NCBI GenBank assembly: GCA_009936825.1 | Contig: JAACDV010000127.1 | Span: 1-5,425 of the forward strand | DNA: 5,425 bases | Direction of reading: 5' to 3' | Source of the DNA: Bacteroidota bacterium | Lineage (GTDB): Bacteria; Pseudomonadota; Alphaproteobacteria; Puniceispirillales; Puniceispirillaceae | Shown: positions 1 to 5,042 of the stretch, piece after piece | Layout: each line of letters opens with the position of its first letter | Position numbering within the stretch: the first letter of the stretch is position 1 | Notes under the pieces: generated by a model | What the model was told of the DNA's origin: nothing | The model's database searches: none | What the model saw: only the letters and a program-made list of their open reading frames with translations | Program-made: the position numbers and the translations under genes

Positions 1-1176
1 CACCAGAACAGCTGCCTGAATTCGCTTAATCTGGTTGCTTGGGCTCAATGTGGTCGAGACCGTGCGGCTGACCTCATAGTTGCGAACCTCGCTGCTGGTC
101 CGGTTACCGGTTGATCCGCTGGAGCTATTATCGTTGTTCTGCGTTGATTCAATTTCTGACTTGGTTGGCGCACGATTAGATGTTGCACCTGGAATGCCTC
201 TGGCAGACGTCTCAGATGACGTCTCGGTGCTGGTTTGCTCACTACGAAGGGCGTTACCTTCAGGATCAACGATTTCGCTGGTCACTTCACTACGCGTAAA
301 ATCCATATCCAGATTAACCTGCGCGGTCACATTGCCAGCACCCACAATTGGACTGACCAGCGAAATCACGCGGTTACGATAAATATCTTCAAGGCGAATA
401 CGGTGTTCCAACTGCGAATCTGACAACATCCCGGCGCTATCCTGCGGGGGACGCGACAACAGATTTCCATACTGGTCAACAACGGTCACATCATTCTTCG
501 CCATAAAGGGCACCGAAGATGAAACAAGATGCACGACTGCTTCAACCTGCTGTCTTGATAAGGAACGGCCATTTTCCATCTGCACAAAAATGGATGCAGT
601 TGGCGGAGTTGATGCCCGTGCAAAAACAGATTTTTCGGGAATCGCCAAATGTACACGCGCCGCTACAAGGCCCTGAATTTCGCTGATTGACCGCGCCAGC
701 TCAATTTCTTGGCTTTGCTTTAAACGTACATTTTCAACCGACCGGCTTGATCCCATCGGAATCTCGGCAATAGCCTGATAGCCGTCTGGAACCGAAGATG
801 GCAGACCCTGTGCTGCGAGACTCATGCGCGCACTATGATAATCAGACGTTGGGACAATCACATCACCGGTAGTCGGATCGAGCATAACATCAACGCCGCT
901 ATTCTTCAGCGCCTCGACAACGCGTGCTTTTTCAGCTTCCGGGAGGGATGCGTAAAGCGTGGTGCGCTCGGGCTGCTGCGAGACAACAAAGAAAATCAAA
1001 CCAATCACCGAAACGACGATTGCGCCGGCTGCCGGCAAAACCTGACGAAGATTTTGACCGCCAGTCAGACGATACAAAACAGCCATGGGACCCGTGACCG
1101 GCACTTTTGTGACAACAACGCCATCCGCTTCATCCATCTGCGCATTTGGATCCATTACTGTAGTTGCTTCGGCCAT
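1..1176 (-). CDS. fliF: Flagellar MS-ring protein FliF (3' end cut by window edge)
   Basis: FliF forms the inner-membrane MS ring that houses the export gate and carries the FliG rotor. I read 392 uninterrupted codons; FliF is normally about 550-580 residues, so the second membrane helix and FliG-binding tail lie outside the window. A cytosolic N-terminal tail is followed by a membrane helix at about residues 47-67 (hydrophobic run ending IFFVVS). A YscJ/FliF-type domain follows, with LYASLPEAEKARVVEAL (74-90), a typical SARMSLAAQGLP stretch (115-126) and ARVHLAIPEKSVF (173-185). The polar Ser/Thr/Asn-rich section at about 312-365, including GIPGATSN (327-334), followed by RNYEVSRTVS (365-374), is characteristic of FliF. 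The ATG at 1176 is preceded by GGGAA about 9 nt upstream. It is the third gene of the fleT-like/fliE/fliF operon, 72 bp after fliE. Identification is secure; only the C-terminus is unknown. Confidence 0.96.
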   Translation of the reverse strand, partial: MAEATTVMDPNAQMDEADGVVVTKVPVTGPMAVLYRLTGGQNLRQVLPAAGAIVVSVIGLIFFVVSQQPERTTLYASLPEAEKARVVEALKNSGVDVMLDPTTGDVIVPTSDYHSARMSLAAQGLPSSVPDGYQAIAEIPMGSSRSVENVRLKQSQEIELARSISEIQGLVAARVHLAIPEKSVFARASTPPTASIFVQMENGRSLSRQQVEAVVHLVSSSVPFMAKNDVTVVDQYGNLLSRPPQDSAGMLSDSQLEHRIRLEDIYRNRVISLVSPIVGAGNVTAQVNLDMDFTRSEVTSEIVDPEGNALRSEQTSTETSSETSARGIPGATSNRAPTKSEIESTQNNDNSSSGSTGNRTSSEVRNYEVSRTVSTTLSPSNQIKRIQAAVLV

Positions 1177-1223
1177 CGGATTGTTTCCCGTTCTTTAAAA
1201 TATATGGAATGCTGTGATTTGAG

Positions 1224-1247
1224 TTTAGATTATCAAGATGATCTAAA
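1224..1247 (-). repeat. Small inverted repeat between fliE and fliF
   Basis: Two 10-base arms separated by a 4-base loop lie in the 72-bp gap between fliE and fliF, just after the fliE stop. The outer seven bases (TTTAGAT/ATCTAAA) pair perfectly and one of the inner three positions mismatches on the transcribed strand. The hairpin is AT-rich and has no T tract, so it is unlikely to terminate the operon. It could mark an RNA processing or stability point, but this is only inferred. Confidence 0.35.
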
Positions 1248-1248
1248 A

Positions 1249-1563
1249 TCAGACCGGCATATTCATAATGTCCTTATAGGCACTCAAGACCTTGTTTCGT
1301 ACGTTGAGTGTCATCTGAAATCCAAGTGAAGACACCTGCTGGCTTACCATCACTTTGCTGAGGTCATTTTCATAACCAAGCTCATAATTCTTCGCGAGAT
1401 CGGCGGCTTGGTTCTGGTTCTCAGCGACTTTTCCAAGCGCATCAATGATCCGGTCGGTAAATTCCGGGCCAGACTTTTCTGTTTGCAAGACCGCCTCGGC
1501 GCGCTTTAGCACTTGGGCGTGCGCATTGCCGATGCCATTTCCAATTGGTCCGATCGTCGTCAT
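1249..1563 (-). CDS. fliE: Flagellar hook-basal body protein FliE
   Basis: FliE is a small exported basal-body protein that joins the MS ring to the proximal rod and is among the first substrates of the flagellar export apparatus. The protein has 104 residues, the usual size. The conserved C-terminal region is clear: VMVSQQVSSLGFQMTLNVRNK (71-91) followed by VLSAYKDIMNMPV at the very end, matching the family pattern of a helix ending in AYxEIMxMPV. The N-terminus is Gly/Ala-rich and has no signal peptide, as expected for a substrate of the flagellar secretion system. The ATG at 1563 has an AAGG Shine-Dalgarno 9 nt upstream. It lies 49 bp downstream of the FleT-like activator gene and directly upstream of fliF, the usual fliE-fliF order. 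Confidence 0.96.
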   Translation of the reverse strand: MTTIGPIGNGIGNAHAQVLKRAEAVLQTEKSGPEFTDRIIDALGKVAENQNQAADLAKNYELGYENDLSKVMVSQQVSSLGFQMTLNVRNKVLSAYKDIMNMPV

Positions 1564-1612
1564 AACCTGTTGCCTTCTCTATTCTTAAATCTGTGTTTGT
1601 TCTATTGGCCGG

Positions 1613-2803
1613 TTAGGCCTGCGCCGCGCTTGGGCGGAAAACGTTGGCCATACTGGCTGGTGTTCCCGGCGATGCGTGCAGAGCGTTATCAATCAGAATT
1701 TCGGTCGCACCAATCACCCCATCGCTTGCCAGTACCAATGCACGCTGCAAAACATTTTCCAATTCACGAACATTACCGGGCCAGCCATGCGCGCAGAGTG
1801 CGTTAATCGCGCTTTCTGCAAGCCAGGGCATATCGCTGGCGCTCTTTACATGACGGCGTAAAAGGAATGTTGCCAGCGGAACGATATCTTCAACACGCTG
1901 GGCAAGGGCCACGGTGTTTAGCGGAAACACGTTCAGACGGTAATAAAGATCCTCACGGAATTTACCTTCACGAATTTCCTGCGCCATGTTGCGATTGGTT
2001 GTTGCGACAACACGAACATCAACAGGAATATCTGTCTGCGAGCCAATCGGCGTAACAGTCTTTTCCTGAAGCGCCCGAAGCAGCTTTGCCTGAAGCGACA
2101 TTGGCATTTCCGAAATTTCATCAAGCAGCAATGTGCCAGTATCAGCAGCCCTAAAAATGCCCTTATTAGCGGTTGAAGCGCCCGTAAAAGCACCCTTTTC
2201 ATGACCAAATAAAATGGCCTCAAGCATATTTTCAGGGATCGCCGCACAGTTAATTGCCACAAAAGGCGCACCTGCGCGCTCTGAATGATTGTGAATGAAA
2301 CGCGCCAGAACTTCCTTGCCAGTGCCTGTTGGCCCATTAACAAAGACGGTCACATCGGTCTTCGCAACGCGGCGCGCCAAACCCAACAGCTCGCGGCTGG
2401 CGTTATCACCTGCGGCAACCGTCGTTTCATCCGACAGCATTGTTGCTATGACCTGCAATCCGTAATCATCGGACGGGCTTACCATCGGGCCGCCAGACTT
2501 TGACGGCGCCGGCATCGAGACCCGGATGAGCTTGCCACCCATCGTCTCAGTTACTCCAAAGACCGGGGCTCCTTCCTCAACAATCATCATCGTGCCAGCC
2601 CGAACCGCGCGCCCTTTGGCGACCGCCGCTTCTTCGCCGCCAAGCGCTTCTTCATATGCGGCGCTGCAGACATAAGTTGTTAAACGTTGATCGGAAGGCT
2701 CGGTACTTTCAGCAGGAATAACTGACAACAGACGATCCTTTAGAATCGTTGTCAGTTTCTCCGCAGATCCAAACTTTTCATTTTCAAGACGAATGGTTGT
2801 CAT
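1613..2803 (-). CDS. FleT-like sigma-54 activator (AAA+), no C-terminal HTH
   Basis: This is a sigma-54 enhancer-binding protein of 396 residues. The AAA+ domain (about 130-365) is complete: Walker A GPTGTGKE (157-164), sigma-54 contact loop GAFTGA (204-209), Walker B GTLLLDEI (223-230, Asp228/Glu229), sensor I ATTN (267-270), the arginine-finger segment FREDLYYRLN (Arg283, Arg289) and sensor II WPGNVRELENV (341-351). Unlike most of the family, only about 35 residues follow the AAA+ lid, with no Fis-type helix-turn-helix, so it probably cannot bind an enhancer itself. The first 130 residues show no receiver-domain signature I recognise. The usual PLRER motif is degenerate (ALAQR, 299-303). 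ATG 2803 has GAGG 8 nt upstream and lies below a sigma-54 promoter. Leading the fliE-fliF operon and divergent from a FleQ-like gene, it matches the context of R. sphaeroides FleT; the FleT name is inferred from domains and synteny. Confidence 0.88.
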   Translation of the reverse strand: MTTIRLENEKFGSAEKLTTILKDRLLSVIPAESTEPSDQRLTTYVCSAAYEEALGGEEAAVAKGRAVRAGTMMIVEEGAPVFGVTETMGGKLIRVSMPAPSKSGGPMVSPSDDYGLQVIATMLSDETTVAAGDNASRELLGLARRVAKTDVTVFVNGPTGTGKEVLARFIHNHSERAGAPFVAINCAAIPENMLEAILFGHEKGAFTGASTANKGIFRAADTGTLLLDEISEMPMSLQAKLLRALQEKTVTPIGSQTDIPVDVRVVATTNRNMAQEIREGKFREDLYYRLNVFPLNTVALAQRVEDIVPLATFLLRRHVKSASDMPWLAESAINALCAHGWPGNVRELENVLQRALVLASDGVIGATEILIDNALHASPGTPASMANVFRPSAAQA

Positions 2804-2841
2804 GGCTTTTGCCTCGGGCAGATTTATCTTGCCAAGACAAA

Positions 2842-2857
2842 GGCAAGAAGCTTGCCA
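2842..2857 (-). promoter_or_regulatory. Sigma-54 (RpoN) -24/-12 promoter for the fleT-like/fliE/fliF operon
   Basis: Read on the minus strand the sequence is TGGCAAG-CTTC-TTGCC. This has the invariant GG (2856-2855) and GC (2844-2843) exactly 10 nt apart and is close to the consensus TGGCACG-N4-TTGCW. Transcription would begin near 2831, leaving a leader of about 28 nt before the ATG at 2803. A sigma-54 promoter here fits activation by the divergent FleQ-like protein. Confidence 0.85.
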
Positions 2858-2912
2858 AAGTTATTTATGACCTAATTATTTTTTGAAAATTGATAGATAT
2901 TTATTTCATTAA

Positions 2913-2925
2913 TAAATTTTTGATA
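2913..2925 (-). promoter_or_regulatory. Candidate IHF-binding site
   Basis: On the minus strand TATCAAAAATTTA matches the IHF consensus WATCAANNNNTTR at every fixed position. It sits about 60 bp upstream of the -24 element, between the promoter and any more distal enhancer. IHF commonly bends DNA at that location to bring a sigma-54 activator to the polymerase. The region is AT-rich, so a chance match is possible. Confidence 0.45.
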
Positions 2926-2935
2926 TCTTTTTCAG

Positions 2936-2954
2936 ATGGTTAACAAATTATTAA
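2936..2954 (-). promoter_or_regulatory. Candidate CtrA-binding box
   Basis: The minus strand reads TTAATAATTTGTTAACCAT. This contains both half-sites of the alphaproteobacterial CtrA box TTAA-N7-TTAA(C) and also the TTAACCAT variant. CtrA is the cell-cycle response regulator that controls flagellar genes in many alphaproteobacteria. The box lies about 80-100 bp upstream of the sigma-54 -24 element and about 120 bp upstream of the right-facing -35, so it is not in the usual place overlapping a -35. Its target promoter is uncertain. Confidence 0.55.
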
Positions 2955-3060
2955 TGAAATAAATATTTGGTGTTTTTTTTTTATCCTATCCTCGGCACCA
3001 CCCACCGAAAGCGGAAAATTTGTCAGATTTGCGCCAGGGGAAAAAAATATTCAAATTGGA

Positions 3061-3118
3061 CCAACAAAATTTTGACAATCAACATATGAGATCGCTAATA
3101 TCCACCAAATTTTTGACA
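3061..3118 (+). repeat. Pair of 17-bp direct repeats in the FleQ-like promoter
   Basis: The segments 3061-3077 (CCAACAAAATTTTGACA) and 3102-3118 (CCACCAAATTTTTGACA) agree at 15 of 17 positions. Their starts are 41 bp apart, close to four helical turns, so bound proteins would face the same side of the DNA. The first copy contains the -35 hexamer of the predicted promoter and the second covers its start region. They are candidate operator sites; the ligand is unknown. Confidence 0.55.
3072..3101 (+). promoter_or_regulatory. Sigma-70-like promoter for the FleQ-like gene
   Basis: A perfect TTGACA (3072-3077) is followed after 18 nt by TAATAT (3096-3101), matching TATAAT at four of six positions. 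The predicted start near 3107 leaves a T-rich leader of about 49 nt. I saw no GG-N10-GC sigma-54 element facing this way, which suits a gene at the top of the hierarchy. Confidence 0.5.
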
Positions 3119-3155
3119 CTTCCTGCTTTTTACCTTTTTTGTTTGGTTTTTTTAA

Positions 3156-4229
3156 ATGCACGCTTCGATTGAAGAGACCATTGTCGGTCAATCATCCCCT
3201 GTTAAAGAACTCAGAAAACTCATCGGCGTTGTCGCCGAAGCCTCTACCAGCGTTCTGGTTCTTGGCGAGACAGGTACCGGCAAAGAACTGGTAGCACGGG
3301 CTATTCACCGGGAGTCGGGGCGGCGGGGCAATCTTGTTTCGGTAAATTGTGCAGCAATTCCGGCCGAATTGCTGGAGTCGGAGCTTTTCGGCCATGAAAA
3401 AGGGTCCTTTACCGGTGCTGATAAAGGCCGCGAGGGCCGTGTCGAGATGGCCAACGACGGGACGCTATTTCTTGACGAGATTGGCGACATGCCCCTTCCC
3501 CTGCAATCGAAGCTTTTGCGGGTTCTGGAGAACAAGTCGATTCAGCGGGTTGGCGGCAATAAAGAGATTGAAGTTGATTTTCGCCTTGCTTGCGCAACGC
3601 ATCAAAACATTCAGGCCCGCGTCGAGGATGGATCCTTTCGCGCCGACCTTTTCTTTAGGATCAATGTGTTTCCGCTGCATGTCCCAACACTGACTGAGCG
3701 GCATGTCGATATCCCCCTGATTTCCAAATCTATTCTCACCCAGCTTGCCGGCGATAATGAAGATCGCGCACCAAATCTGGATGAGACCGCTTTCACCGAG
3801 TTATCGCGCTATACCTGGCCTGGCAATATTCGTGAACTTCGCAATGTTATTGAACGCGCGATGGTGATGTTTCCCAACCAGACAGTCACTGGCACAGAAG
3901 TTCGTGAAAACTTGCTGCGCCTGAAAGCCCCCAGCCCAGCCGAGGAGATGGCCGCACTGTGGGATGCCTCAATGGACCTAAGCGGGGTTGATGTTCTTCA
4001 AGAATCGTCCGAGCCTCCCTTGCCGCACCCCACGCATTATGCGGACTGGTTCAGCTATTTTGATTCGATTGACATGCGCCGACACCTTCGCGATGTGGAA
4101 GTTGTATTGATCGAAGCGGCGCTTGCCAAATCAGACGGGCTGGTCAGCCAGGCTGCCGAGGCCTTAAAATTGCGGCGAACGACTCTCATTGAGAAAATGA
4201 AAAAGCTGATGATCGAAAAACCAGTCTGA
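3156..4229 (+). CDS. FleQ-like sigma-54 flagellar activator (AAA+ and Fis HTH, no N-terminal domain)
   Basis: This 357-residue enhancer-binding protein is probably the master flagellar activator. The AAA+ domain starts almost at once ([15 protein letters not shown], 9-23). It has Walker A GETGTGKE (37-44), the sigma-54 loop in the variant form GSFTGA (83-88), Walker [13 protein letters not shown] (102-113), sensor I CATH (146-149), arginine fingers Arg162 and Arg168, PTLTER (177-182) and sensor [13 protein letters not shown] (221-231). A linker of about 50 residues leads to a Fis-type helix-turn-helix, [21 protein letters not shown] (331-351). Its LRRTTLxEKxxK pattern resembles FleQ/FlrA. FleQ of Pseudomonas is near 490 residues; here the regulatory N-terminus is absent, and an in-frame TAA (3153-3155) touches the ATG, so no upstream extension exists. 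No Shine-Dalgarno is visible; the leader is T-rich. FleQ identity is inferred from the HTH and from divergence with the fleT-like operon. Confidence 0.88.
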   Translation: MHASIEETIVGQSSPVKELRKLIGVVAEASTSVLVLGETGTGKELVARAIHRESGRRGNLVSVNCAAIPAELLESELFGHEKGSFTGADKGREGRVEMANDGTLFLDEIGDMPLPLQSKLLRVLENKSIQRVGGNKEIEVDFRLACATHQNIQARVEDGSFRADLFFRINVFPLHVPTLTERHVDIPLISKSILTQLAGDNEDRAPNLDETAFTELSRYTWPGNIRELRNVIERAMVMFPNQTVTGTEVRENLLRLKAPSPAEEMAALWDASMDLSGVDVLQESSEPPLPHPTHYADWFSYFDSIDMRRHLRDVEVVLIEAALAKSDGLVSQAAEALKLRRTTLIEKMKKLMIEKPV

Positions 4230-4235
4230 TAGACT

Positions 4236-4255
4236 CCAGCCCCTGTTAGGGCTGG
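4236..4255. terminator. Shared hairpin between convergent genes
   Basis: A 7-bp GC-rich stem CCAGCCC/GGGCTGG with a 6-nt loop lies in the 16-bp gap after the FleQ-like gene and extends into the end of the fliT-like gene. The fliT-like stop codon is in the loop. There is no long T tract on either side, so it is at best a weak bidirectional terminator. Confidence 0.5.
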
Positions 4256-4542
4256 TACCCGTTTAGGGCCTTTGTTTGTGAGCTTACATTGCTGGATAAA
4301 GTTACCATTTCCATCTTCAGTTTGGAAATTGCCCGGGCATTATCCTTGGCACAACTCTCCAGAGCCTCAAAAAAAATCTGGTCATTGTCCGGGTCTATTT
4401 CAGCGGTGAACTGGTGCAGCAATTCCCGACGTGACTCATCTATATTCACCACAAGGTCAAAATTTCGTGCCGCGATGGCAGTTTCGATCCTGTCGTTCAT
4501 CTGTTGGAACTCGTCGATAAAATCTTCTTTAGTCATGGTCAT
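4246..4542 (-). CDS. fliT: FliT-like flagellar export chaperone
   Basis: FliT is a small cytosolic helical chaperone for the filament cap protein FliD and, in enterics, also a regulator. The protein is 98 residues from the chosen start, the usual FliT size. It appears all-helical and charged, with the family-like pattern AIAARNFDLVVNIDESRRELLHQF (about 18-41; compare the 'gdwd.l..le..R..lL' core of FliT) and a C-terminal KALNGYQP resembling the family's ending. The start at 4542 is preferred because GGGGTGA (4554-4548) is an excellent Shine-Dalgarno 5 nt upstream. A longer frame from 4602 would overlap fliS and lacks such a site, and a second ATG at 4536 is possible. It follows fliS by 16 bp, so the two are cotranscribed. 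FliT sequences diverge strongly, so the call rests on position as much as sequence. Confidence 0.72.
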   Translation of the reverse strand: MTMTKEDFIDEFQQMNDRIETAIAARNFDLVVNIDESRRELLHQFTAEIDPDNDQIFFEALESCAKDNARAISKLKMEMVTLSSNVSSQTKALNGYQP

Positions 4543-4547
4543 GGCAG

Positions 4548-4554
4548 TCACCCC
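4548..4554 (-). promoter_or_regulatory. Ribosome binding site deciding the fliT start
   Basis: GGGGTGA on the minus strand lies 5 nt before the ATG at 4542 and just after the fliS stop. It selects this ATG over the upstream in-frame ATG at 4602. Confidence 0.7.
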
Positions 4555-4558
4555 AAAA

Positions 4559-4960
4559 TCACTTTGACAACTCATCAAGCGGCATTGCCCGCCAGGATTC
4601 ACGAATTTCTATGAGACAGTGAATTGCCGTATCCATGCCTTCAAACTCCTTTGTCCGAAAGCTGGCCAGTAATTGCTGACGGGCATATTCATAAATCCGG
4701 AACAGATTATCGGCGATTTCACCCCCATTATCAAAATCCAGACAGGACTGAAGTGAGTGAAGAATGGATAGAGAGCGCGCGTAATGCTCGCTTCGCTTTT
4801 CCAACTCTTCATGCCCGGAACTGGCCCAATGGCGGTAGCCCTGCATGCGCCGAATCAGCTCATCAAATAGTACCCCAATAAGAATATGGGGATCGTCCGA
4901 TTCCACAAGCGCTTCACTTTCGGCGCTTTTATAGGCTTGCACCCCTTTAAGACTCGACAT
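4559..4960 (-). CDS. fliS: Flagellin export chaperone FliS
   Basis: FliS binds the C-terminus of newly made flagellin in the cytosol, preventing early polymerisation and delivering it to the export gate. The protein has 133 residues, the typical length, and fits the four-helix FliS pattern. It begins with VQAYKSAESEALVESDDPHILIGVLFDELIRRM (7-39), matching the family's Y..(n)..(A/S)P..LI.MLFDG.I start, and contains HSLQSCLDFDNGGEIADNLFRIYEYARQQL (68-97), the conserved L...LD...GGEIA.NL..LY.Y. region. The end (ESWRAM, 121-126) also fits. ATG 4960 is preceded by AGGAGAGGAAAG, a strong ribosome site. It heads a fliS-fliT pair; the usual upstream gene fliD is not next to it, and instead a divergent unknown gene begins 82 bp away. 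Confidence 0.93.
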   Translation of the reverse strand: MSSLKGVQAYKSAESEALVESDDPHILIGVLFDELIRRMQGYRHWASSGHEELEKRSEHYARSLSILHSLQSCLDFDNGGEIADNLFRIYEYARQQLLASFRTKEFEGMDTAIHCLIEIRESWRAMPLDELSK

Positions 4961-5042
4961 TCTTTCCTCTCCTGTCGTTCGATTCCACGTTGAAACGCCT
5001 AGATTTGCTTGAAAAAAAGCAGACCTGTGTTACTGTCTGATC
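4961..5042. promoter_or_regulatory. Divergent gap between fliS and the unknown gene
   Basis: This 82-bp segment must carry the promoter of the rightward gene and perhaps that of fliS. I see no sigma-54 GG-N10-GC or clear sigma-28 element in either direction. A weak rightward candidate is TTGAAA (5009-5014) with TACTGT 16 nt later, which would start close to the ATG at 5043. A small dyad CAGAC-N10-GTCTG (5020-5039) lies directly before that ATG, and a GANTC site (GATTC, 4981-4985) lies upstream of fliS. Confidence 0.35.

Larger units (their letters stand above)
2897..2966. repeat. 19-bp perfect inverted repeat, followed by a T tract
   Basis: The left arm ATATTTATTTCATTAATAA (2897-2915) is the exact reverse complement of 2948-2966, with 32 bp between the arms. 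Three more pairs form inside if one A is bulged. Ten T residues at 2973-2982 follow on the plus strand, so as RNA it would resemble an AT-rich hairpin with a U tract. Lying about 40-110 bp upstream of the left-facing sigma-54 promoter, it could equally be a dyad operator or enhancer. Which role applies is not decided by the sequence. Confidence 0.7.
2804..3155. promoter_or_regulatory. AT-rich divergent control region between the two sigma-54 activator genes
   Basis: This 352-bp gap separates the start codons of the divergent FleT-like and FleQ-like genes and holds no credible ORF. It is much richer in A+T than the flanking genes. From left to right it contains a sigma-54 promoter facing left (2842-2857), an IHF-like site (2913-2925) and a CtrA-type box (2936-2954) inside a long inverted repeat (2897-2966). 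After these come a run of ten T (2973-2982), two 17-bp direct repeats (3061-3077 and 3102-3118) and a sigma-70-like promoter facing right (3072-3101). The segment 2983-3060 contains no motif I can name. Confidence 0.8.

Noticed and set aside
80..423. Plus-strand frames of 62-100 codons
   Set aside because: They lie antisense to the well-supported fliF reading frame and have no ribosome site or recognisable domain.
835..1329. 164-codon plus-strand frame
   Set aside because: It runs antisense to fliF and the end of fliE, and its translation is rich in Arg, His, Asn and Cys with no family pattern, typical of a shadow frame.
1933..2343. 136-codon minus-strand frame
   Set aside because: It is an alternative frame of the same strand within the AAA+ domain of the FleT-like gene and has an improbable Leu/Arg/Phe-rich composition.
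1613..2803. FlbD identity for the FleT-like gene
   Set aside because: FlbD carries a C-terminal HTH, which is absent here, and the N-terminal part does not look like FlbD.
2973..3020. Rightward sigma-54 promoter upstream of the FleQ-like gene
   Set aside because: GG dinucleotides near 2969 and 2994 do not have GC ten bases later.
3113..3142. Second TTGACA as a separate promoter for the FleQ-like gene
   Set aside because: Only T runs lie at the -10 distance, so the hexamer is better explained as part of the direct repeat.
3349..3693. 114-codon plus-strand frame within the FleQ-like gene
   Set aside because: It is an out-of-frame shadow of the AAA+ coding sequence; the main frame carries every expected motif.
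4543..4602. Upstream extension of the fliT-like protein to the ATG at 4602
   Set aside because: It would overlap fliS by about 44 bp and add residues unlike FliT, and the strong Shine-Dalgarno points to the ATG at 4542.
4609..4881. Frames of 67 and 85 codons over fliS
   Set aside because: Both are shadows of fliS, whose own frame matches the family over its whole length.
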